Origin: Portulaca oleracea
Lineage: Eukaryota; Streptophyta; Magnoliopsida; Caryophyllales; Portulacaceae
NCBI GenBank assembly: GCA_029582165.1
Contig: CM055870.1
Span: 13,534,832 to 13,598,831, forward strand
Direction: 5' to 3'
DNA length: 64,000 nt
The notes beneath the pieces are model-generated. The model saw only the letters and a program-made list of their open reading frames with translations, was not told the DNA's origin and did not search any database. The number at the start of each line of letters is the position of its first letter. Position 1 is the first letter of the stretch. Positions 49,443-60,645 of the stretch are shown here, in pieces. The position numbers were made by a program, and so were the translations under genes.

Positions 49443-50291
49443 TAGGGAAGATGTATGTGAGGTATGGTAGAATAAAATTAGATGAGAAAATGTGAGTAAA
49501 GTTGTGGAGGTGATCACATTCCATATTCCTTTTTATTTTTAAATAGATTCAACAAGTTAAATAAAGAATTGTAAATATAAGTTATCTAAAAATATAGTTA
49601 TATTCTTTTAGATGGTAAGTTATGGTAAAACAAGATAAAATTTTACTTACCATAGAATAAGTCGAACACACTCAAAAGTAGGACAAGTAGAATAAATAGA
49701 ACTAGATAGATAAGGTAAGAGAAATAGATAAGTAAAAATAGAAAAAGATGGAATAAGTAAGTAAATTAGGTCACATGCATCAATAACATCACTTATTAAA
49801 TAAGTATAAACATTTAAATATTTATTTTATAATTTTTTGCAAGGTATCAATGAAAGTCATGTCAATCATATTATTTATTAAATATACAAACCTTTAAATA
49901 TATATTATATAAGTTAGGTATGGTAATATAAAAATAAATAAATAAATAAAAATAGATAAAATAAATATTTTTTATATTTACCTAACAAATAAATTGAGAT
50001 AGGGCCACACGGGCCAAGTGCTTTTTGGTTTGGGGGAAACAGCATAGCCCCAGACGAGGAACTTAGCAGGGGGATTAAGAATCGAAACCCCGTTCGACAT
50101 AGGGACAGAACAAGCTAAATTGTGATTGCTCTCGGATCATTTTATCAAAACAACTTTGTTCATTTTTATAATTAGTTTGGAGAGCGCGTGCGACTCGACA
50201 ATCATAACTGTTAATTTAAGATGCATTGGTACTGACTACTGACAGTTAAGCTTTTAACTAAATGCAAAAGGTGTCTATACATCAATCGTAA
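49443..50291. other. AT-rich intergenic DNA
   Basis: No gene seen. 49500-49985 is made of AATAAATA-like and GGTATGGTAA phrases. 50005-50110 is a more complex stretch without an open frame that may be a retroelement scrap. Confidence 0.5.
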
Positions 50292-50746
50292 CTAGGGATG
50301 GGCAATAGGTCGGGTCCCCATTGGGTCAAGAGAGTCGGGATGTAGAAAATACTCAAATAGGGGTTGGTAAAGGGTTGGGTCGTGAAAGGGTCGGGTCATA
50401 AAAGGGTCGGCCCATTTAACAATGTGAAAAGGTCGGTGAATAGGCCGGACAAGATCGACCTATCAATAACTCAAAATAAATAGTTTTTCCTATTATTTTA
50501 AATGCTAAACTTAAGTATATTACTAGTACCTCACATTAATCAATAATTAACATAACTATTTTTTTGTATAATTATACTACATTATAACTTTAGGGTCGAA
50601 ACGGGTCCACCCATGGGTCGGCCGTATTTTTGCTAGAGAGCCTAACCCAACCCACAACCTCAATGGGTCGATTTGATCCATTTGACCTTATATGGCCAAT
50701 GGGTCGACCCTCACCCTGACTGAACCCGCCTATTGCCCACCCTTAG
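50292..50746. mobile_element. MITE with CTAGGGATGGGCAATAGG ends
   Basis: The left end CTAGGGATGGGCAATAGG and the complement of the right end CTAAGGGTGGGCAATAGG are inverted repeats, flanked by a perfect 6-base TCGTAA (50286-50291 and 50747-50752). The interior repeats GGGTCGG phrases. No coding capacity; superfamily not assigned. Confidence 0.7.
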
Positions 50747-51202
50747 TCGTAATTGTTGATTACATATAAAACGACGTAAAAAACGAGGACGAAAGGTATA
50801 TCTCCCGATGGTATAACTTTCTAACATTTTAGTTGCTAAATACTATAAATATGGAAGGGAGGACAATGCAGAAAGTTTAGTAACGATATCTTTGCTATCG
50901 TTCAAAATCATCTGGTGTCTAATATATCTATTGATGGTTTGTGTTGGGCTGGTCAATAAATGAAGGATATGAAACTCTTGCGGGAGCTGCTTGAGAGGGG
51001 TCTTCCTATTAACATCATTGCTTTTAATTCCTGTCATGGCAGCCTGCAACAAAGTTGGGCATGAGCGCAAAGTCTTTATCGTATTTTGCAGTATGCAGCT
51101 GATCATAGACAGGATGTATTTACTTTAGATTTGGACGGATAGTGTTCGAGTCATTCAAGCCCCACGGAAAACTCGAACAGATTGTCATCCATCTGTTGCA
51201 AC

Positions 51203-51645
51203 CATGGTTGTTAAAATCGCGATCCGGATCGTAGGATCGTACGATCCTACGATCCAAAAGTGACCAAACGATCCAACTCGTTCTTGGATCGCTACCTTGT
51301 TAGGATCGTATCAGGATCGGTCATGATCGGTAGGATCGACCAGGATCGTTAGGATCGGTTCGATCCTAACTATAGCCTATTTTTGTTAGAATGGTCACAA
51401 TCTCCATAGAATCGGTTAGGATCGTACCATACTCGATTAGGATCGTTTAGGATCATACTAGGATCGGTGAAAATCATGGCTTTTGTGCAATTTTTGAAAA
51501 ACAATGTTTTTTCTAGAGAAACTTCAAGTCACTGATAACAATTTTACTTTATTTGTAGAATCTTACGATCCTAGATCCGATCCTATGATCCCGATTCTAA
51601 GGACCCCTATCGATCCTAACTAGAATCACGATCCTGGCAACCTTG
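51203..51645. mobile_element. hAT-like MITE built of AGGATCG phrases
   Basis: Ends CATGGTTGTTAAAATCG and, inverted, CAAGGTTGCCAGGATCG, flanked by the 8-base duplication GTTGCAAC (51195-51202 and 51646-51653), as expected of hAT elements. The interior carries AGGATCG or CGATCCT more than fifteen times in both orientations. Similar GATC-rich scraps are at 5060-5220 and 24420-25230. Confidence 0.75.
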
Positions 51646-51653
51646 GTTGCAAC

Positions 51654-53377
51654 TTGCACCAAACTTCTATCGATCAATGTTTGTAAGATAGATCATCAAG
51701 GTTTAGAGAAGCTGCGTCAACTTAACACAAATCTTGGCCAGATGGGGCAAAAAACCGATAGTTAGATGGATAATGTGTTTTTCTTAAACTTTTTCTACTA
51801 GTTACTGGCTCCATGGATTATGGACATATGAATGAAGGTAACAAATCACAAGCCTGGCTTCGGCAAAAAATCATCCAACTCAAAAACAACCCTAATAATG
51901 TCTATCAAAATTGAACAACAAACTACAAAGAGGAATACACTCAAGTGGCATTGAGCTTCTAGCTCGTAAAATGCATGCATCATCAAACAACGGTGTTCTG
52001 GGTAAACTAAATCCCCTATTTGACACTAAATCGCCCTTGTGAGGCAAAATTGAGGGGTTGAAATATAGGAGAGTATCTATGGTGACGATGATTGCAACAA
52101 GAATGTAAGTATTAGCAGTGTTGTCATACTTTTAGGAGTACGGTTGTCGTATCCACAGGGAGTTGTGTTCCAAGCAGTTAGAACTAACTCAAGTGTTTCA
52201 AGCTAGGTGAATAAACAGGTGATTGTGGTGATCAAGGAAAACAAATGAACTACGAAAACAATAAAAATGCTCAGGTTGTGATATTAATATTCAACAACTA
52301 ATCAATATGAATAACCTAATCTACCAATTCTAACCAAGCAATTAAGAGTGGTCGGTTGCACCTGTAAAGCTCGCCAAAGCCCTCTCTTGGAGGTCAAGGG
52401 CTAGTTTAACTATTCCAACTGTCTATCCTCATGGAGTTAGTCTAATTAAACTACAAGAATAACAACCCTAGACCTAGTTAGAATTCGACTATTCTCATGT
52501 CAAAAAGTCTAACTATTTTGTCTACCCACGCTAGCAAACCGACCTCGCCTCTCAGCATAAATCAATTGCCTAAAAATACAAATGAACACTCTCTCGAGCA
52601 TTTTATCGACCATATGGTGGGCATGATAAAACCTCTAATTACAAGCATGAATTTGAGTATATTAGGCCTAAATAAGATTAATTCATCATCATATACATCA
52701 ATCACAATCCAAACAACACAAAACTAACAATTAATCAACATACTAAAGTAATTAAATTAAAGAGAAACAAAACGAATCCAACAACAACATAAATAAACAT
52801 AAAGAGAGAGAAAGAGAAAGAGAGATAAACTTAGTCTCAAATTGAAATTGGAGTTGATGAATCCTTGCAAAGAGAAGTAAATTAAACCTAGAATCTACCC
52901 AAAAAGCCTCTAGTGAGGCTAGAGAGAAAACACTCAAAACCTAGAAAGAAAACATAGAATGCAAACTGCCGGTTTTTTTCTAATTAATAACACTAAAACA
53001 GATTTTTGGGCAACATGCACAGACGTGCGCCTGGGTATGCACCTGGGTATGAGCCTGTGCTGGAATTTCTGGACTGGCGCACAAGTCTACGCCTCTGGAA
53101 AAGTCTCATTTGAGATCCTTCACACGCTCTTTTCATCCCAACTGCTTCACAACTTCCTCATCTTTCATCCAATAATAATTAAAGCATCGCGAATCACCCC
53201 AAATTCACCTACGATTGACAAAGTTAAGTATTTTACCTACAACAAGCGACGATGAGCTAAACCAAGTCAAATTTGTGCCAAAGTAGGTAAAACACCCTAG
53301 AAACAAAGCTCGAAAACCGAGGTTTAAGGCGGTAAAACTGAGGTTTATCAAGCAGTCATGAAGTTAGAGCTCTCTAT
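51654..53377. other. Intergenic, probable retroelement remnants
   Basis: No intact gene. The phrase TCGTATCCACAGGGA at about 52150 is one I associate with plant LTR retrotransposon non-coding regions. 52800-52840 is a (GA)n tract. 53030-53060 has two copies of CCTGGGTATG. Boundaries are unclear. The last part is the 3' flank of the PIG-M remnant. Confidence 0.4.
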
Positions 53378-53756
53378 CTAGAGCAGTAAGAAGACATTCT
53401 TTCCTTTGAGTTCAAGTAGGTAACCCCATAGCAACAAGTGAAGTTGGGTCCTTATCCAACATAACATGCGCAAAAGGCCTTCCAACTTCAATTTCATCTT
53501 ACTCCATGGCATTATCACTGGTAACAAGCAAAAGAACCACACAAAATATTGTATTGTGACAACCTGTTCAGGAATTAACGGGGAATCAAAATCCTTGGTA
53601 AAATGGGAAGTCCCTAATGAAGTGTTGCTACTTATGTTACTAAGAGACGGATACAAAGGTGTCCGATATGGTTAGGATAGGACAAATGAGAAGTCTAAGT
53701 AAGATAGGTTGTTGCTTATACAGATAAATGCCAGTTCCTCTTTCACAGATCTTGGT

Positions 53757-53905
53757 TTTGGGTCACTTGGCCTTAGGATTCATATTTCATACACGAAAAA
53801 TGTGATAAATGTCAATACCTCCATCAGAAATTTGTTTTTGGGTCACTTCGCCCTACGGACTAGGGTTCATATTCCATATGCAGGGAAAATGTGTTTTTCA
53901 TTGGC
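53757..53905. repeat. 80-base diverged tandem duplication
   Basis: TTGGGTCACTT(G/C)GCC followed by TTCATATT(T/C)CATA occurs at 53758 and again at 53838, inside the PIG-M remnant's intron. Confidence 0.6.
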
Positions 53906-54670
53906 ATTATAGTGTTTTCCCCCTTTTTGAGTGATCAAGGGGATGTTGCCTATATATAAATGGAGGTTTGACAAATGAATGAAGAGTTCAACATAATGAA
54001 ATCATTTGAAAGCAGCAAATGTGTAGCTTTTCAAGATATAAGGACATTGTGCGTACCTTATTGAAAGCTACAAATGCCACTGTCTAAGCCAAAAAGCATA
54101 AAGTAAGATCCAATGCAAAGCTGAATATAAAAACCAACTGAACTGCAAATTGTGGCAGGAAATAGATGAGTTTTTCCATTATTGACAACTCCCTTCTATA
54201 ATTGAGGTAAATATGATAGAAGTATATGGAGAAATTATGCCTTTGGATCTATCCGAGTGAGATGATAAAGCAATGGTTCAAGCAAAAATTACTTTCCATA
54301 CAAGTAATAAAATAGGCTCGTAAAGCCAAGGAAGATGGGACCATATATCAACCCAAATAGGATCCTTGGGCCTCAGAACAAGCTCACAAGCAGAGTCAAA
54401 AATGTTGTTAGTTCTGCATCGTGTGAGCTCTGGGATGGTTCTTCGTTATGAGACTTCCACTTCATAAGCACAAGTCTCTAACCAAACTGGAGATATTATG
54501 GATCAAGAACTAGTACAACAGGAAGCACGTATATAAAAGGATATATCTAGGAGTGAACTATAAATCCATACCAAATAGTTGCTTGATACACTTGACCTGT
54601 AAAGGTAAGATGAACGGAGCATAATATAAGATAAAGATTTACCATATCAAAAGCTTTTTAGGAAGTTTAC

Positions 54671-54960
54671 TGTAACACCCTGACCTATTCTGGACTACGG
54701 ACATGACAGATAACTGCTTCAAGACTTGCTGATTGGCCCCGCAAATCACTATGAGTCTTTCTAGCGTGCTTCGTCCTCGCTCACACTGCCTGGGAAAACT
54801 TATCAGGAGGTCACCCATCCTTAGACTACTCCTAGCCAAGCACGCTTAACTGAAGAGTTCCCAACGAAAGAGCTACCTTAAAAGAAGTTACACCTTGGTG
54901 ATATAAATAGTCATTTTAATCCCTTTAAGCCACATTCAACCATATATCCGGGATGTTACA
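54671..54960 (-). mobile_element. Cassandra-type solo LTR with 5S rRNA sequence, minus
   Basis: Plus-strand ends TGTAACACCC and GGGATGTTACA, perfect 5-base duplication TTTAC (54666-54670 and 54961-54965). On the minus strand it carries GTTAAGCGTGCTTGGCTAGG and AGGATGGGTGACCTCCTG. It lies between the second and last recognisable exons of the PIG-M remnant. Confidence 0.9.
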
Positions 54961-56439
54961 TTTACCCCATAGTTCATACTCTGCTGACACAGAAAGATTT
55001 TCCATGTACCAAGTGCCATCTCACAATTTTAAAGAGGGAAAAAAGAGCCAACTGACATAACAATAGACATCTATACCATAAAACCTATGTTTTAGGGACT
55101 GCAAACAATGTTAAGCATGGTTAATCACAAATCTTGTTACTCAGGTAGTCCACAAAGGTTATATCTTTATCTCTCAGTTGCTTATCCATAGTGTTGCTTG
55201 CTTGATCAAAAAGGAAAATAGAGTGAGTTAGTGAGCCAATTGCAAGTTCAAATCCATTTATTAGAAACAACAACTTTCCCCTTGACAAATGATTTACTTT
55301 GTAGGGTTCTTCAGATTAGTGAGGTACTCCTAAAATAGTTTACATAAATGAAGCACCAGAGGAGAAAGACCTCAAAATGCACCACGTAAAAACAAGAACC
55401 AACATAGGGTAGAAAACACCAAAAGAACTAGCTAGAATTATACCTCTCATAATACAAGTGACTATCCACAATATCATTGCACAAACAATAGGTTCACAGT
55501 TTCTACGAGTTCCAAATCTGAAGGTAAATGGATTGAAGAGCCAGACAATGACAGAGTAGGTGCATACATTATCCGGTACCCCAGGCAACTTCAAAATGGT
55601 GGAGATTAAATAGCCAACTAGCATATCTGCAAAGTATAGACATTGCCACTGAGATGACCACCACGGGAAGTTATGCATCTTTATGTCCTAACACATTCCA
55701 AACATTTGCAAGGGGCAAGATCACCATAGGAACAAAGATGTTGGCACAAATGATCCACCATAGGAACGCATGGCACTTTGCTCCTAAAATTACAAATAGA
55801 AATCGCATCCTTGTAGACACATGCGCACACACATGCACAACTGGAATTGCATTCTTGTAGAGACAAAGTGAAATGACTTTTACCTGTCCTAAGATTGCAG
55901 ATAACAAGAATGACTGACAAGAAAACTTCTATTTTTATTTATTTATCTTTTCCTCTTATTCCACCTCCTCTTTCTGGGGAAGGGGGGTTGTGGATGAGCA
56001 CAAAATTAAATTATGCATCACTCGACCATCAACGATGAAATATCTATCAAAGAGGGTCATATTCATAAGACCAGTAGGCCAAAAAAAGAAAGGCAAAACA
56101 AAGGTACATGTACACAATGAGATGAGGTTGCAGCTACTCTTGCTTGGAATTATGATTCCATCATACCATACCTGAAGCTGAGAATAGAAATTTCCCCCAA
56201 GAGCCATGAAGAACATTGTTGGGTAATAGTAAGAAGGAAAGCAAAGGTGAATAACGATAGGTGGTCCTCTTGAAAGGAGATTCCCCTGAAGACATCAAGG
56301 CAACAACATCCGAAAACACAAGGTAATCAACATTGGTGTACCTGACTTCCATATGGGTATCTTGCCAATCTCCATACAGTATCAAGAGTACACGCAAAAT
56401 TGCTAAGAATATGAATATTGAACGGAAAGTAATCACCAT

Positions 56440-57235
56440 CACGGTGGCATGGAAGAGTAAGAACCTTCAATTAGTAAACAAGAGATTTCATACGTAATGC
56501 ACATTACGATGCTCTAACACTAAACATCCACCCCAAAAGCACATAGTTCATTAGCTCAACATTTTATCTAAATTCCAACTGGCATCTATCTAACAAGTTT
56601 ACAATTTCCATTGATTATGGCTTTGGAGGATTGAAAAATTACCAAGAAAATGGTAGTAGTCTTTTTTTATTATTATTAGGGATAAATGGCAGTCATGGGA
56701 CGCAATAGATTTGAAAGGTGAATATTACATTAGTATTGTATTGTACGTCAAAACATAGGACATATGCTCCCTCCAAATCAGTTTATATACTAAGAAATTT
56801 ATAGTCAAAATTTTTAAAATTCGACTACACAATTCTCAATGACAACAATTAATATGTAACATTAACCGTCGTATCTTCCTTTTGTTTTGGTCTGTTTTAA
56901 ATCACAAGACTTAATCTTTTTGGAGTACATAATTCTCAATCAAGTGAGTTTAGGCCTAATCTCATAAATATATCCAAATAGTCCATTCCTTAATCAAGTG
57001 AACATATCTTGCATAAATCTCAACCAAAATATTTCAAACTTGAGCAATCCTCATAATATTATCATCACATTCATCACCTCAATCAAACCAGAATGAATGA
57101 AAGGACATCCCTTTCACGTGAGAAAATAGCCAGCAACAGTAGCATGCATAAATAGAAGAAAACTAGGGATATGATCAATGATAAAGAGTATTTTATGATG
57201 CTGAAGTTTGGCAAGCTGCTAAGCAACTTGCTTGG
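56440..57235. other. 5' flank of the PIG-M remnant and spacer
   Basis: No gene seen. AT-rich, with phrases like AAATTTATAGTCAAAATTTT near 56800 that resemble the inside of Stowaway-type MITEs, but no clear end pair was found. It ends at the TGTAGACACC start of the LTR region. Confidence 0.5.
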
Positions 57236-58016
57236 TGTAGACACCGAAAATAGTAGTCAACTTTTGGTCAAGGTCAACTGATCAAAGTCAACTCAAAATG
57301 GGGCTTGGAAAACGGATCCTCGCAGAATCCCAGTTTTGGCCCAGAAAAGCAAAATCCGCGCAGATCCCAGTTTTGGACAGAAGATATCCACGCGGATTTG
57401 CCAGATCTCATTTTCCAGCCCAGAAGATATCCATGCGGATTTGCCAGTTCTGGCCCGGAAAATGGATCCACGCGGATCCCACTTCTCCACCCGGAAAATC
57501 TTGTCGATCAAATTATTTGACCCGCATGAAATCCACGCGGATTTGCCAAATTTTTGTCAATCCGCTTAACTGAAGGCCACGCGGATTTCTCGTTAACTGA
57601 CGGCCCCACTACTTGGAATCCGCGCGGATTTCCAGCGAAGTAAGAGGCAACTACTGTGATGTCTATAAAACGATCCGCGCGGATCCGGGAGAGAGGGGGG
57701 AAGGAAAGGCTGGAAGGAAAAAAACAGAGAGAATTCTGAGAGAAACAAAAGCGAGATACACTTGAGAGCCAGTTACTGAAAGTCCACGCGGATTTCTGCA
57801 CCGCATTTCTACGATTCCGGCGATTCGTGAAGATTTTCGGATACCTCTTGGGAGCTGCGCGGATTTGCGTAGGCTTGGTAGGACGCCTTCATTTCTGTTT
57901 ATTCCAGTTTTTCGTAGTCATTAGATCAAATTGTAAAAATGTAGTCGTATCACCCCGCCCGCTGTAATTTAAATTTCGTACTTGTTTAAACCTTATTAAA
58001 GTTCTATGCATTCATT
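57236..58016 (+). repeat. LTR-like copy 1
   Basis: Starts TGTAGACACC; right end taken provisionally at ...TTCTATGCATTCA. It contains ten copies of the CGCGGAT motif. Homologous to 62643-62876 except for 554 bases missing from that copy. Homology continues past both right ends through the inverted primer-binding site. Confidence 0.5.
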
Positions 58017-58092
58017 TTTTTTAATTCAGAGTGACAACTTATTTTTTAAAAAAAAAACCCGACTTTTCAAGTCTTACCCACTTACTAAATAA

Positions 58093-58112
58093 GTCCCCAG
58101 TGGAGTCGCCAC
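58093..58112 (-). other. Primer-binding-site-like sequence (minus)
   Basis: Reverse complement of GTGGCGACTCCACTGGGGAC, directly followed on the plus strand by TGTAGGACCC, the complement of an LTR end ...GGGTCCTACA. On the minus strand this is the LTR end plus tRNA-Arg-type primer site. Confidence 0.6.
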
Positions 58113-58871
58113 TGTAGGACCCGCGGCCCCCGAGGGCACGGTCCCCCGTGGAGTGCCGAAACGACGTAGGGTTGCTTATTAGTCCTAGGGTACAAATTTT
58201 AACAATTTCCTTTAAGGTATAAAACGTTTTCCGCACTTTAATGCTAAATCGGGCCAACTCTTCTACCTCGAAATTTCAGCACCAATATCTATTCGGGAAT
58301 GGCCTGTGAGCCCAATGTAATCGGAGATCCTCGCGGATTTCCCAGATTACTCGAGGCCCAGGTCCATTCCGAATGGGATATTGGTCACCAGACATCAAAA
58401 TGATGTACTGGGCTAGCATACAGGCCCAAAATCCGCAAGGATTTTCCAGCCAATATGCACGACCCGGTCCACCATTTTATGTCCAGCGACCTACAATTAG
58501 AACAGGGATCAGGCCAGGCCCATCGAGAAATCTCGCGGATTTACGAGCGATGCTACGGCCATGACGAAAATCCACGCGATTTACGAGCGATTCGGGCCAC
58601 GACCGAAATCCACGGATTACATTACGATTATGGGTATTGAAACTGGAGCGAAGTATTAGGACCGAAAAACATTAAATAAAAAGGAGTCGCCAGTTAATTT
58701 TCGATAAAATTAACAAAACAAAAAAAGATGACTCCGGTCTCGAACCAAAATTCGGATCCGGGGGTAAAGGTATCGATGTAGGGGGATGCCCTTGCATCGT
58801 CCGCCGTAGCGGCCCTTACTAGGTCGGGTTTATTAAGAAAGAAAAGGTAAAAAAAATAAGTTGTCATAAGG

Positions 58872-60645
58872 TCAAACTCTGGGATAGTAAGAGTAAAAAT
58901 TGTTCGTTATAATGAAGGTAAGAAGTCTTACGCCAGGACTGTTTGAGGACAAAGGAAGCTCGGGACAATTTCTCCTTCGTCGCCTCAAACCAAGAGGGTT
59001 AGGAACCTCCGGCGTTCCAGTATCCTGCAGGTCAATCAAATTAGCCACAGTATAAAAACACGAATGCATGAATAGATCATCGTTGTACTTACCATGGGCC
59101 CCATGAGGCGTCGTCGAATGGAGTTTACATAATGGGCGCCCATGATTAGCAAATGCCCAATGGGGATCCCCATAAGGTTGACCTCGAGCTCTTCAAAGGT
59201 CAAAGAGCGAGGATAGAACATTTTCGCTGGGGGATCTACTGGTACACGAGGAGGCCATACGTGCATACACTGGTGGGTTACCCTCTCACCGCAATACCAG
59301 ATAAAGGTGAAAGGGCCTTCAAATAGGACCCTCCGGCAGTTGATCTCTTGTAGGATGTCGAGATCTGGAAGTTGGTCTTCCGTAACCTCGTAGGCAGCCC
59401 AAGGGTTCAAGGCACACTGAATATGGGTTAGTTGATAATTTAATGACATCAAGGACAGGATGGAAAAGAAAGGAAGAGGTCATACCTGTCCGGGATTATT
59501 CAGCAGGCCACGAAAGAGCTCCAGATGCTCTACCCGACGCTTTCTCTCCAACAAATCATCACTCCCCCAGCGGAGAGCGATCGGGAAGACATCCCCAGCA
59601 GTAGACTTGGGAGAAAGCCCCTCAAAGTACTCATAGAACCAAATCTGCGGGAAAGGAAGGTTTAGTACTTGAATTACAATGAGGGGATGAAGGATAAAAG
59701 AAGGGAGGTACCTCAATGACTTTCCACAAGCCAGAAAGATAGGTGTTGTTCTGTTCAAGTTTTGACTTGGGGACCCGCACCCCAGAACGGAGTCCACGAA
59801 AGAGACATGTGTAAGCCGCGGCTCCCCAAGCAAGGTTATGTAGGTTATCTAGATTTTCTAGATTCCCTAAATAATGGAAATAAACCCAACTACCGCGTTC
59901 TGCGAAGATGGTGGTGCATAAGAAGATAGCAAGTATCACTCGCCGTCTCTGAGCATCAGTATAAACTTCATCCCAGAAGTTGCCCTTCTGAACTTCGTCG
60001 AAAAGAACAGAGTATCTGAAACTTCGATTGTCATGCACGGTAGCCATTATTGGACCAAACAGGGCCAATTGCTGGGCCTTGTCGTGACCCAAAACATCGG
60101 AGTAATACAGGGGATCACCACCAAAAGATAGACCGGTAATCATGGCAAAATCCAAAGGGGTGATGGTCATTTCGTACTCGGGGAAGTGAAAGGTATTGGT
60201 TGTATCCCAAAACCGTTCACTTAATGCACATACGAGACAGTGGCCGGTAGGTTCTCGCATGGCATGCAGAGCGTTGAGCAGATGGCCAAGTCCAGCATCT
60301 CGGATAATGTCTTTGGCTGGATAGTCTAGCTGCTCCAGCTCGTCTAGCAATTTCATCACTTTCCCTATAGCCCCACAGGCTTGGATGTTATCCGCCTGCA
60401 AGGTAACACAATACGCGATAAAAAACCTACGAGTTGTCATCTTAGTACCATAATGGGTAAAGAAAGTTACATACCGGGATTTGAGTCGCATAATGGGAAA
60501 TGTGGGTAGTTCGACAATACAAGAGGTCATGACCGTCCCATTGGTCAGGACCGGCCCACTCCCTGCTCATGTTGCCCTTTTGGGCTATGTCAGCAGCCCA
60601 CGCCGCTTTCTTGGGATGGTATTTCCCGGGTTTTGTCGAAGGCAT
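58872..60645 (-). CDS. Plant mobile domain (PMD, MAIN-LIKE) protein, about 496 aa
   Basis: Five exons in phase on the minus strand: 60645-60475, 60395-59712, 59644-59486, 59416-59093 and 59024-58872. The start is the first ATG (MPSTKPGKYHPKKAAW). Exon 2 carries the PMD signature: AGLGHLLNALHAMREPTGHC, LVCALSERFWDTTNTFHFP, EYEMTITPLDFAMITGLSFG, then WVYFHYLGNLENLDNLHNLA and AWGAAAYTCLFRGLRS. Exons 3 and 4 continue the fold (RWGSDDLLERKRRVEHLELF, NPWAAYEVTEDQLPDL, FEGPFTFIWYCGERVTHQC). The PMD family occurs in host MAIN/MAIL genes, which act in genome stability and silencing, and in copies carried by transposons. This copy lies between LTR-like sequences and flanked by the CGCGGAT motif array, so it is probably the transposon-borne type. 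The last exon may instead splice on at CCTGGC|GTAAGA; I followed the open frame to its stop. All exons are intact. Confidence 0.8.

Larger units (their letters stand above)
53378..56439 (-). pseudogene. PNT1: GPI mannosyltransferase 1 (PIG-M / PEANUT1) remnant
   Basis: Three exons are recognisable on the minus strand. Exon 1 (56439-56172) starts [20 protein letters not shown] and contains YTNVDYLVF, the DxD-bearing lumenal motif, then [16 protein letters not shown] sequence. Exon 2 (55626-55444) encodes [39 protein letters not shown] and ends IMRG. A last exon (53563-53378) encodes [20 protein letters not shown] and [13 protein letters not shown], then a stop. PIG-M adds the first mannose to the GPI precursor at the ER. 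The middle third of the protein is absent between exon 2 and the last exon, joining the two would shift frame (phase 1 against phase 0), and the last exon stops at TAG where family members have a Trp, about 30 residues early. A Cassandra LTR sits in the gap. The exons themselves are otherwise open, so decay is recent, or a very divergent intron/exon layout escaped me. Confidence 0.75.
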
